DNA from: Nereocystis luetkeana
Taxonomy: Eukaryota; Sar; Phaeophyceae; Laminariales; Laminariaceae
Assembly: GCA_031213475.1 (NCBI GenBank)
Contig: JARUPZ010000012.1
Coordinates: 7,290,878 to 7,354,877 of the forward strand
Direction of reading: 5' to 3'
Length of the DNA: 64,000 bases
Part shown: positions 1 to 12,000 of the stretch, one piece after another
Layout: every line of letters begins with the position of its first letter
Position numbering within the stretch: the stretch's first letter is position 1
Notes under the pieces: model-generated
The model's database searches: none
The model's input: the letters and a program-made list of their open reading frames with translations, nothing else
Told to the model about the DNA's origin: nothing
Made by a program: the position numbers and the translations under genes

Positions 1-51
1 CAAAATCTCGATCGCACGTTCATAGAGACTCTGGGCTTCCTTGTACTTGCC
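1..51 (-). CDS. TPR exon 16, cut by the window edge
   Basis: After the acceptor CCTGCAG| the frame reads GKYKEAQSLYERAIEIL, a TPR helix A, then leaves the window. The array therefore continues to the left. Confidence 0.8.
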
Positions 52-3000
52 CTGCAGGGGAAGTTGGGCACGTTTTTGACTACCGGTCGGTGTGTTGTTC
101 AGCAGTGGGAGCCGGCAGGACGAGCAACATAATATACAATTACAAGGGGGGATAAACCGCGGCGGGCTGATGCCCGCCGCTGTTCCTATCATTCGTACGC
201 CCGCGATTCGCGATGTGTGTTTGTACGGTAGAATAAACTGACGCTGCAAAAGAAGGCGACAGGACGGCCAAAGGGGCGCACGTCATTATTTTGAGGTCGG
301 AGGTACATTACCGAAGTATCCAAAATATAACAATAACTTTACAGTCGGTACGAGGCGAAGTGGATGATCGGGCATCGAATGGAGATTGTTAAGTGGTACG
401 TTTCTATGAGCATTCCGAAAACAACCAATGGATAAAGACAACACACACATAACGTATATCTGGTACAGTACAAGATGGCGCTTTTTCTCAACAGCGAGTA
501 AACTGATATCGTACGTACAATCGACGAAAAAATCACAATCATCAAAAACATCCACAAGCAACATGGGAAACCAATCATATCTCCCGCTTATGCGTTACGC
601 CTTTTCCAAAGAAAAGGAAGAAAATGGCCACTGAGTATTCTACATATTACCCCGCATACCCCGCGATGTATAAGGGGAGGGCTACTCTCTTTTAGACATA
701 CAAGTCAAGGAATAATCAAGCAACTTGGGAGTAGACTTGGAAGTTTTCTGACACGCATCTAGGTATTATATACAAGGCGCTCCGCTTAGGCCGCCCGCTA
801 AGCTCGCTCAGGAAGGAAAAAAATCGTCAAGTTACTATGCCAAGCGGACAGAGGTCCATGATTGAATATAGTTTTTTCATGGTCGATCGTAGTTGCAAAC
901 TGGCGACTTGATAACGCCAAGAGTCCTGCCGCCATGCTTCAGGAGGAAACAGCTCGGACGCAACATACGCTTCGCGTCACGGGTAATTGCCGGACGTACG
1001 TCGCCCTCTACGCTCTCTGACATGATGTACGTACGTACATCCCCGAGGTAGGGCAATCCTTTCCCTCTTTTTACATGCTAGCTGGATGTACTGCTGTACG
1101 AAAGAGGAAGAAACATCACGGCACAGCAGCACCGCAAAAACAATGAAAATGAAACCAAACAAATTGGGAAGCAAAAAAACTCCCCGTCCCCTCATGAAAT
1201 AATTTTCTGTCTGATTGGAACATCTTGCACCGGTCAAAAATAGAAACATCGTAGAGCAGAGCTTTTCTCTCAGCCTTGTACGCCGCCCGCCCCTCTCGCG
1301 ACCACCTCGTCACGGATTCGGTCCGGGTAAAGGCTTCCTTACTCTCTGCCACAGTGAGCCCCGTCGCCCGCCTCGCGTTAAGCCCGTTGCTCACTGTGGC
1401 CGTCTCCCGCCAGCTCGACAATGCTGTTACTTAGACTGGGTACCTCCCTCTGTGATTTTCAGCCCGGTCGCAAAAATAAGCACCGCTTGAATATTAATTT
1501 GCAATGCCGAACGACCCTTATATAACTCGTACGAACCCCATAAAAAATCACAAATGGAGGCCAGACAGAGCCCATTCATGCATCCCTCGTGTCTCCAGGC
1601 ACACGCGACACCTTGGCACGAAAGCGGCGACCGCGCTCCTTGCACCCCCCCCCCTCTACCCGCCAGCACCCGCTGACACCCGCGACGGCGCCGGACTCAC
1701 CTGCGGTGCCGTACTCGGAGTACACACATGCACACGAAACGAAAGAAGAAAAAAGGAAGAAAGCACCTAGAGTGCCAAGAGAAAGGGAGAAAACAAAGAC
1801 CTGCAGGAAAGGTCCGGCTAGAAATGAAGGGAGGCGGTTTCGAAGGGGGAGCTCTGAGAGAAGCCAGGGATGTACCAACCGAGCACGCTCAGAGAGTGAG
1901 ATCTAAGTATTTTTGTGGTTCTATAGGTCTGTTTTGTTGTGCTAGTTTCGTTTTGTGGACAAGGCCTTCTCCCCTACAGACCGAACATGCCGCGATAGAA
2001 AGCCACGACTGTTTTCGTGAAAACACCGAGGCGATGCAGCAAGGGAGAGTGACAAGGGGCGGGCGCTCAAGGCACCCACCCTCCGGTTGTTTCCGTGATG
2101 ACATATATATATATATTGCTCGCACGCATCTTTAATTTTCTTCTCTACAAGACGCATCATGTCATTGCTAATTATTGCTGCTTGGTAGTAGTGATGGCGA
2201 TAGCATCCAGATACTGTAAATGTTTTCTCAAATGGTACGTAGCAACAGGTAATTGGTATCAAATACGTACCAGGTAGACACCACCGGGCGAGGCGTTTTC
2301 TTTTTTTCTCCCTCGTGGCAAGCTACGTTCAATCTCCGAATTTTTCGTTCAAAATACATATTTCCCAAATGTACAGTAGACACACACACAACTCCTTGAA
2401 CTCTGCAGCTTCAGATGTTGTCTTCCTCACATACATGCGGACTGTATACCCTGCATGAGGCCATTAAAAACCCGTAGTACGCGCGATCGGAGTATTAAAC
2501 ACAGCTTGCAAAGATGGGTTTCGACGAAATCCTCGATCTCACAGCTGTTTTTATTTTATTTTATATATTTATCGCAGGCGATGGCTAATTCACGTCAGAA
2601 GATCGTACCAGCCTGCTGTATGTATGGGCTTCAAAATCGCCAATCGACAGAACGGGGTAGCTGTTCCATCTGACCCCCGAACAAATAGTCACGTTGTCAG
2701 TTAGCATGTGGGTTCCGAGATCTACGACACCTGCATACCCTGCCCGCCCTTCTATACAGTCACTGCTCAACCTTTCAACTTCCAGTGGTTCGTGGAAGAG
2801 CACGCTTCGCGTTTGGCTTTCGACTGGCCTTTCAAACAGGGTGCCATCTCGGGAGGAAAGGGGAAACATGGCTTCTCCGGACATCGTTGATAGCTACACC
2901 CGATTTGAGTTCCGATAGAAGATTCTCGTTTCAATGTCGATGACCGATGGGTCGCGCGGCGTGGGGCAATGCAGCTGCCAAAGGCCACCAGATGCCACCG

Positions 3001-6000
3001 GCAGCAGGTGAAAGGCGGGTATCCCATCCATGACAAAGCTGCGCGCAGGGAATTTAAAGAGCTACTAACCACTACTGTGGCTTTCTACGAACTGTATCAA
3101 CAAAACCAACCTATGTGCAGGTTGTACAAACACGACGAGAAGGACAGCATCATCCCTTTGTACATATCTGAGTCGTGAACCCCACTACAACACCTGATTG
3201 ATACGTGACGAGGCTATGGTTGGTACAGCGCTTCGCCTCTGTACTTCGCACGCCTTCGCTCACTTGCTGCGCTCTGGACACATATCACGTCGAGTGGTGG
3301 TCGTCCGCGGTTTCGTTTATCGCCCTTGGGGAGCACCTAGTTGCACGAGTCCAACAGCTCTGTCGTCCTCCGCAATAAAATCCTAATCGCCGTGTCAAAT
3401 CACGCTGCTCAAACTCTGAAGTGCTGTCTGTCGTAGGTTATGAGCTGCACATACTCGTAGTATCCTGCTATTGGAACAAAGCGGTCCCAAGATGGGGCCC
3501 GCAATTGTACTCTATATTCACAATATCTTGGCCAACGCAAGTCTCCCCAGTCCTCGACAAGCCCACCACGTACTTGAGAAATGCATACACTGGACTCATG
3601 ACAGCTACTATTAATAGTTACTTGTAGTACCGTCCTATTAACAGGAAATAACGGATACAAGCAGGACTTCTTGCTCTGCCTCCATCAAACCACAGCACCA
3701 CAATACATGAGCTAGAGGAAACTCCGCCTCTCACCTGCGCCCTCAATATATCCGCCAGCTGCTCGAGCAATGGGGCCAACTCAGGATGGTCAGTGCCCAG
3801 TGCCGCCTCCAAAATCTCGATTGCACGTCGACAGAGATCTTCGGCCTTCTCCAGTTTGCCCTGCAGAGACGGTGGGTTTGTTTGAGACAACGTTGATAAT
3901 CTGCAACGGCGTTGTACTGCAAACGTAGACAACGCTTAACGAATACTATTTCGATGGCCAGTCGTAAAGTTGAATTTGTCACTTCCACCGAAGGGTCGTG
4001 TTGAAACGCGTACTTAACTACAGCAGCAATTATACCTAATATAATAGGCTGCCGAGCCGCTGGTCGGCGACATAGTCGTCTGTAGGCAGTGCTCTGGAGT
4101 ATGGAGTACTATTGAAGCTTACTATTGGCAAATGTTACAGACTGCTGCATATACGTACTTACTTACGGTAGTAATAAAGCAGTGGTATAATCTGGCAGAG
4201 AATGCGGCACAATTGGTTTATGTTCGTATACATACGTCGGCACATCGTATTCGCGTTATTTGGTAAACAAACGCACACTTTATCAAATTATGAAATACGT
4301 TCGTCATAGTTCGTCGTATGGTTGAGATATTACTAATACAGCCATCTTGTCAAACGCAAGTACTGGCCTACACGAGGAACCGTGAAGGTCAAGGAATGTT
4401 GCTGTGGATCGGCCAGCACGATAACCGGTTGGGTACATGTAGCCGTAGAGCAGAGAGTGATCGAGGGTTCTTGTAGGCGCACCCACCTTGCTCACAAGAT
4501 TTGCTTGCATTGGAGTATTTCATATCATAGTTTGTCTCCTTTATCTTGGCCCAGAAAGAGCCACGTATCAAACTCGAATGATTCCTAGGAACGAAGTAGA
4601 CGGCCCCGCCTGATAGCGACTCGTGCCATGCCTGTGGACTACCGTAACACATACATGCACCCCAAGGACTCTGCGGATACTTCGCTATGAATAGCTGCCA
4701 TCACCTCTCTCATCAACAATCCCGCCCTGTTGCTCAACGGCTTGGCCATATCGGGATGCTGCGGGCCCAGCGCCTTCTCTTGTAATGCCTGTGACTTCAG
4801 ATACAGTTTCCTGGCCTCGGGAATATTGTCCTGTGCAAACCCCACGGTGGACATATTGAGCGATCAGAACTCCGGAAGTTCGACATCGTAAACCAGTTTT
4901 TCCGAAGGAAAATTAGGAAATATCGAGGAGCCACGTGAAATCGTCCAGATAAATATCTCGGCTCTTCTCCTGAAGTTTCACATCGTGAACCGGGATGCGA
5001 GGAAAACGTGTTTTTTTTCGACCAGCCCAGTGAAAATAGTCGTCGCTATTTTCGACCAGCCAAGTGAAATATTGTAGAAAATAGCCACCTGTTTTTCGAG
5101 CAGGTCAGCTCGGTTGTTGAGCGACTGGGCCACATCCGGATGACCCGGACCCAAGACGTTTTCTCTTATGGCCTGCGACCTCTCGTAGAGGGGCTTGGCC
5201 TTGTCGTACATGCCCTGTTTAACAAGAGGGTGGAATTTGTGGGCGATCAGAGACTTCTGATTCATGCTCGAAATCGACCAATCGGGTGAGGAGCGAAATT
5301 CGACCAACCAAATGACCCATTTATTTCCGGAAAACGCTCACCTGCTTCTTCAACAACTCCGCCTGGTTGTTGAGTAGCGTTGCCACGCGGGGGTGCTTCG
5401 GGCCCAGCCGATTCTCCCGTATTTTCAACGACCGCTGGAACAAGGAATCCGCCTGCTCAAGCTTCCCCTACGTGCGGGCGGTGGGCACGAGTATCATCAG
5501 CAATAATACCATTCCTCGCCAAGCTGTGCGACAAAAAAACAGCAAACATAACAATCCCGAAACACATGTTCGCACCTGGCTTTCGAACAACACAGCCTGG
5601 CTGTTGAGCGTTGTTGCCACGTCAGGGTGTGTCGTGCCCAACGCCTTCTCTGCTATGTTCAAGGACTTTTCGTAATGTTCCTCAGCCTCGATGGTCTTGC
5701 CCTGGGGCAGCAAACCCGGTTGGTGGGGATAATTAGTGTAAGGAAAATGAGAGAAAATAGTTTAAAACAGTCAAGGGCCATGGACTATCCTGGGCACGTC
5801 CTTAAAAGCGTCTGCTTGACCCTCGGTACTATGACATCAAGGGAGTCACCGATGTATATCCTCTAATGATAATTTTTGCGACCCTTAGCAACCTCGCGAG
5901 CGAACTACTCACCGCGTTATACTAGTATTAGCTTTGACGAAATACTCGACATCACAGCTGATCTTGTCATACGCTGTGTTTCAAAGAGTCTCACCTGACT

Positions 6001-9000
6001 CTCCAACAACTTCGCCAAGTTTTTGAGGTCCTCAGCAACCTTCTGGTGGTCGTGTCCGTAAACCTTCGTGTCGATCGCCAGCGAGCGCTGGTACAGCGGC
6101 TCCGCTTCACCGTATTTTCCCTGATCACAAGAGGCGGTTGGTGTGAGCGGTAAGCAAGGTGAACGCATGATCAAGAAATGGAAACCGAGGGGAAAACTCG
6201 AACGATACAAATCATCCTGTCAACATTCTCACCAGAGTCTTCAGCAACCCCGCCCACTTGTTAAGTGCCTGAGCCACATCCGGGTGATCCGGACCCACCA
6301 CCTTCTCTAGAATGTCCAACGACTGCCTGTAGAGGGGCTCAGCCTGGGCGAACTTGCCCTGTGGAACAGGCACAGTGGCGGTTTATGCGTATTGGGGTTA
6401 GTCATCTACTGTAGTTGGAAAACCACTAGGGAACGTAGACCGTGCGAAGCGCCCACAACATTTGAAAGTTAACTTCCTTACCACGGGTTTTTCAACAAGC
6501 ACACTTCGCCGCGGGGTTCACAGTTGCTCAGAAATACATAATTGACAAAATAACAACGATTGGTTTGCAATCAATCGCGTAAAACAAAAGCACAGACCCG
6601 CCTACCGGTCTCACCAGCGACCACGCAACGACCGAAAATAGATAATTACCGCTCGCACATTGTCATCGTCAGTTTTTAGGGGTCGGGTTCAGGTTCGGGT
6701 TCAGAACATATCTCGTTGGCCCGAAGAGACCAGAAACTTTAATGCGTCGTTGGAGCTCCTCTAGAATTTCACCATAACCGTACATTTCGACGACGTGACG
6801 AACAGCCCTATGTGTAAAAAATATTGATATGTATTCCATGAACAGGATGTACTCGTATCACGATGAATATGATGAACAATGATAACCGCTCTGACCTTCA
6901 GGGAGCTGTTAAGATAGTAAGCGTGTCTCCAACGTATTTGGACGACGTTACCTCTTGTATGTGTGGGGAACCACTCGTCACTTCCGTCCGAAGACAGCTC
7001 GGCGAAGAAATATGCGAGTGTAAAGCGGTTTGCACATCCATACGACTCCTACCGCCCAACAGCGCGTGAGTGAGCCAACCAATTTCAGAGATAGCCTGCG
7101 TATTACGAGGCCCATTGGCTGCCCCGTATCGGAGCACCCCTGCCTCCTACAACGCCGAGTGCAGCAATATACTCGTAGCTATCTATGGAGGGGTATCATG
7201 ACTCTCACCTGTGCACACAGCAAATCAGCCCAATCGGCGAGCCCTGCAGCAACGTCGGGGTGGTCACCGCCGAGGGTCCTCTTCCCAATGTCTGTGGCTC
7301 TCACATACAGGGGGGCCGCTTCTCCATATCGTCCCTGCACACGTGCCAACCACCGGACCCAAGTTTGAGGTTAGCAAACCTCCGTTAAAAAGGTAAACGT
7401 TTATACCGGTACGTAGTAAGTGGTCCAAGCACTGAGGTGGGATCCAGGTAGAGTACCGGGCGACGCATATGAATGTGGTCAGCAAGCCATCACAAAAATG
7501 CACCGCATATTTCCACCTTTCCAACAGGCTGCAGGCATGTAACGCGCCCCGTACGTACTTCCCAAAAAAAAGTCAATGCAACAACGAAAACTCGATTTAA
7601 GACCCAAGCGTTACCATCTACTATACTGTAGGTAAACTGCATGCTCATACCTGTGCCTGCAGCATACTTGCCCAATCGCGCAAGTCTCTTGTCAGACGAT
7701 GGTGGTTCAGGCCAAGTGCCTTCTCGTCGATGTCCAAGGCACGCCGGTACAGTTGGTCGGCCAGCTCGTAGTTTCCCTGCATCATTGAGAGCAGTGCGGC
7801 TCAAGTGTGCAAGGGCTAAATACGCACACAAGATGGACAGGAAGGCCACACTCCCCGTAAGAAAAGTTTTCCACGTTGGTAATTCTACCAATGTAGAAAC
7901 CCGCCGAGACGTGCACTCCACCTGAATACTGAGATACATGCTCCTCCGTGCTATGCGTGTAAACAAGCATGGTAAATCCATGGCCAACTATCGCCCTCTT
8001 GCTCAAACTAAGGAGCTAAATAAAGCTGTTTGCGTATTTCACTGGTTGTTGGGCAGCGACAAACGAAATTTGTCCTGAACGTTGACGGCTCTCACATTTC
8101 TCTTCAACAAGCACGCGTGCAAGAATAGATTTACGGGGGGAACTACAACACCTCTCACCTGTGCTTTCAGCAACCCTGCTCCGTTGTTGAGCGCTGTTGC
8201 TACCTCGTAATGCTCTGGACCATACGCATCCTCGATGATCGCCAGAGCACGTGTGAGCAGCGGTTTTGCCTCGTCGTACTTACCCTGCATAATAAAAAGT
8301 AGACGTTACGAGCAACCGTAAACGCTTATACTGCGGTGATATGGCCACATGATTTTCTTGTTACACCGCAGGGTAACTGCCCGACCTCGTGTATGCGGAC
8401 AACCCTGTAACCCCCCCCCCCGGGATGAACTTCGGAGCAGGTCTTCTCGAAACGACCAACACAACAGAGGCCCACACGACAAAAAAAAAGGATGGCTTGC
8501 TTCGGAAAGGTCTAGACGCACGCATTGCTCGACGTTTGCACTGCCCCCGTTGTTGAGAAAGTCGGGTCCTTTGTTGAGCATCTGAGAGGGTGTGCTGCAT
8601 TGGAATGCTGTACAGCGCCGAAGACACTCATAAGCCCTCGCGAGCTAGTGTAGTCGTGGAAAGACCCCTGAACAATGCCACGGTAAGAGTGGTGCCTTAC
8701 CGGGGTGGTGCCTTGTTTCCTGACACGTTGTGCCTTACAGGGGCGGCGCCTTACAGACGCGGTACCTGACAGGGGTGATGCCCCACACGAGGAGCCCAGC
8801 TCGTCACCCGAAACATGGACTAAAAAAAGTTTGTTTACGCGACCTGACCGGCGTCCTTTCCGCTACTTACTACTGTAGTCCTGAAAAAGGCATTTTCGTG
8901 AAAATATGAAAATACCTATTGACCGATACACCGGTAGAGCTGCTCACTTGAGGAACTTAACTCAACCGCCCAGAAAACGTTTGGCCCACAAAAGTTGAAC

Positions 9001-12000
9001 TCCTACCGAGGGGTGGGTCTCTTCTTGAATTCTGACAGCAGATGAAACAGACTCAGGTGATAAAATCTTGATTTTAAATATGGCCTAGAGGCTGAGTGAA
9101 GCCTGTTGCAGCACTAACGATCGGTGCCGCAAAATCAGGCCCACAGGTAGACATGACTACCGGACATGTAAAACATCTAGAAACACTTTTACCTGGCCTT
9201 TCAACAGCTCCGCCAAGCTGCTGAGTCCAATAGCCACTTGGGGGTCATTCTTGCCCAAAGCCTTCTCCCAGATTTTAATCGCGTCCTCGTACAGACCCTC
9301 GGCCTTCCTGTAGTTTCCCTGTATGAGCGACAGGGTGGGAGATTGCGTAACGATGTAGGTATAGGGAGTAGGGTGGAATGCGGCAGTGAAACACGGAGCG
9401 ACCGGCAAATGACCGACAACTCCCGCTCGGTTGTCGAGAAACGTGCAGTAGCATACATGGCATCTGAAACACGGTGTTACACTGGGGGTTGTTGACTGCT
9501 TTCGCTCGGGCTTCAGCAAGCCTGCGAGTCCCTTGAAGCATACAGAGGACGCATGCGACGGTATTGACAGACACTCAAATGCCTGTGACTCTACTCGTCT
9601 GGGGAGCTCTGTACGTCGCTGGAGATGCGACTTTCAGGAACAGTGTCGGTCAAAGCTATGGAGGCATGCAATGGTAGGCGGCGCACGCGCAATTCGCTTG
9701 GGCTCCTTCCTTGAGAAGGTCTTTATCTCACGAACCAAAACTGGCGAAAGTGTGCGCACTTGACCCGATGAGCGTTCCGATCCCCCCACAGCAGGTCTGC
9801 CACGAGAGCGATTGAAAAGCACAAACTACGTTTATCCGGGGTAGTTCCCGGGGGTTGAGAAGTCCCATCAGTCGGAAAAAATATGTCGAGTCCGAGAAGC
9901 GCTTCGTACCTCCGTCGTGGCCCGCGTCTCGTGACTGATCTCAAGACTTACATCTATCTATCCATAAAATGCACATTTACGGCTGTCGATAACACAACTG
10001 CAATAGGAAGTTGACTGGGTGGCTTCTCGGTTGAGAAACTTGTCAGTCAGACATGCCTTCGACCAAAGGTACCCCCCTCCTCTACCATAGCATGGCTCAG
10101 ACAAGATGACGCCTCCCACCTGTGCCTTCAACAACCCCGCCTGGTCGCTGAGAGCTGACGCATAGTCGCGGTGTTTTTTCCCGACCGTTGCACCGAGACC
10201 TTCCAGGACTCGGGGGTACGAGAGACCGGCCTCCACGTATGCCCCCTGCGAAGGAGAGGCCCGTGGGGATCATCGCGGTAGAGAACTGCTGTATAAACAC
10301 ACGATACGAACTACGGTATCACAAGGTCAACCCTCTTGCCCTCTTGCCCTCTTGCCCTGTTGTCGAAAGACTAGGCCGCGTCAAAACCTCTGAGCTGCAG
10401 CGCTAGTCGGAGTACAAATAAGGGCAGTTTCAGCTTCTTGTGCGTACAGTAGTTCCTGCGAAACTAACATGGACACGAACAGGAGACTGCCAGACGCCTT
10501 ACCCAAGTTCGTAACAATCAAGGACAGCTGCCAGCAGAGGCAACGAACAAGATGACAGCACACTTACAGAATCACGTGTTTGTTGAATCAGAAGAATGAC
10601 TCAAATAGCCCCCAAGTGAGCACAAAGAAGGTATATATCAACCTACTCCATGATGCCGTCAGTGCCCAAGCACCCCATCCCACACCCGCTTATGTGTATG
10701 GGTCGTATAAAGCTGAATCATGATGTTGTCGTCGGGGTTGTTGGTTGTCGGCGTCGTTGTTGGTGTCTTAGTTGGTGGGTTATTGCATACTGGGACGTTT
10801 CAGTCCCGCTGCCCGACCCCGTTGATTGACATGGGTCGGGAGGGAGGCTGTGTGGCAGAATTGATGATAAACGTCCAATGTGTAGGACCAAAATCTCGTC
10901 TTTCACCTGCTTCTCCAACGCGTCCGCTCGTTTCTGTTCAAGCACTGGGTGCTTCGGGTCATGCCTTTCATTCGCGCACTCGATAGCTCGAAGGTATATG
11001 AAGTCCGCCTGTCTGTACTTTCCCTGCACGTGCGTCATGGGCAGAAATCAAGGTACACAGTGTTTGAACAAGGACGCAAAGACACCCACACACTGATGTG
11101 TCATATTAGTCTTGCGGTCCATTAGAGTGAGCTAATCTGTACTACTTTGAGTATATATTTGAGTATATCTCGCCTAATGTTATTCCTCTGGTCCGTGCAC
11201 GAACGCACCTCACAGCCCACTTTCCGCACGCGTGCTTCGTATGAGCTCTGGAGCCACTCTAGGTTGCAGAGTAAATATCGTAAAAACCGTGCTATCTCCG
11301 CCAAACGGACTAATTCATCATCCCGCCCGTCTGTTCCGCGAAAGGGGCTCTGCCCAGGTAGGCCAACTCTACACGCCCGAAACGGTTACGCCCCCACCCC
11401 TGTCACGAGAGATCACCCTGACGACGCTTCAAATTTCGTACCTGCTCCATGAACATGTCCGCCTCGCTGACCAAAACATCTTGCAGTTGGGGGTCTTGAA
11501 GCTTCTCCCAGGTCTGAATGGCACGATCGTACATACGGCGGGCCTCGTTGTACTGGCGCTGTGTGGGCACAAGAACAACGCCGGAACAAACCACATAACA
11601 GTATGCCAGTTAAATGCGTGCACATATATATGCCAAAACCGCATGTCGTTGTGGCCAAGAGCCCCGGGGGGGTAGAACCCCGCTGTCTTACGCAGAAACG
11701 ACTGGTATACGAACCACGCGCGAAGGGCATGGCTTACAGCCCTTAGCACTAACGAATACGAACTGCTATACGCCTGAAACGATGAAATATGTGTTGACGA
11801 AAGGAGAAAGCTCCGTGAAACAGAATAATCTGAGACAAATTGGTGTCGGGAAGCCTCACCCGGTCGTGCAAGAACTTGCCCAGGCTGTATCGAGACTGAG
11901 CAATGTCTGAGGCTGACTCCGTCCTCGTCTGATACCGCTCCAAGGATCTCCTGAGGATTTTCTCTGCTTCGTCCTTCTCTAGGCGCTCGAGCACATACGT

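Noticed and set aside
6478..6520. Possible further TPR remnant (VCLLKN-like end followed by GTAAG)
   Set aside because: Only about ten residues resemble a TPR end and no helix A is found upstream, so it is not separable from chance.
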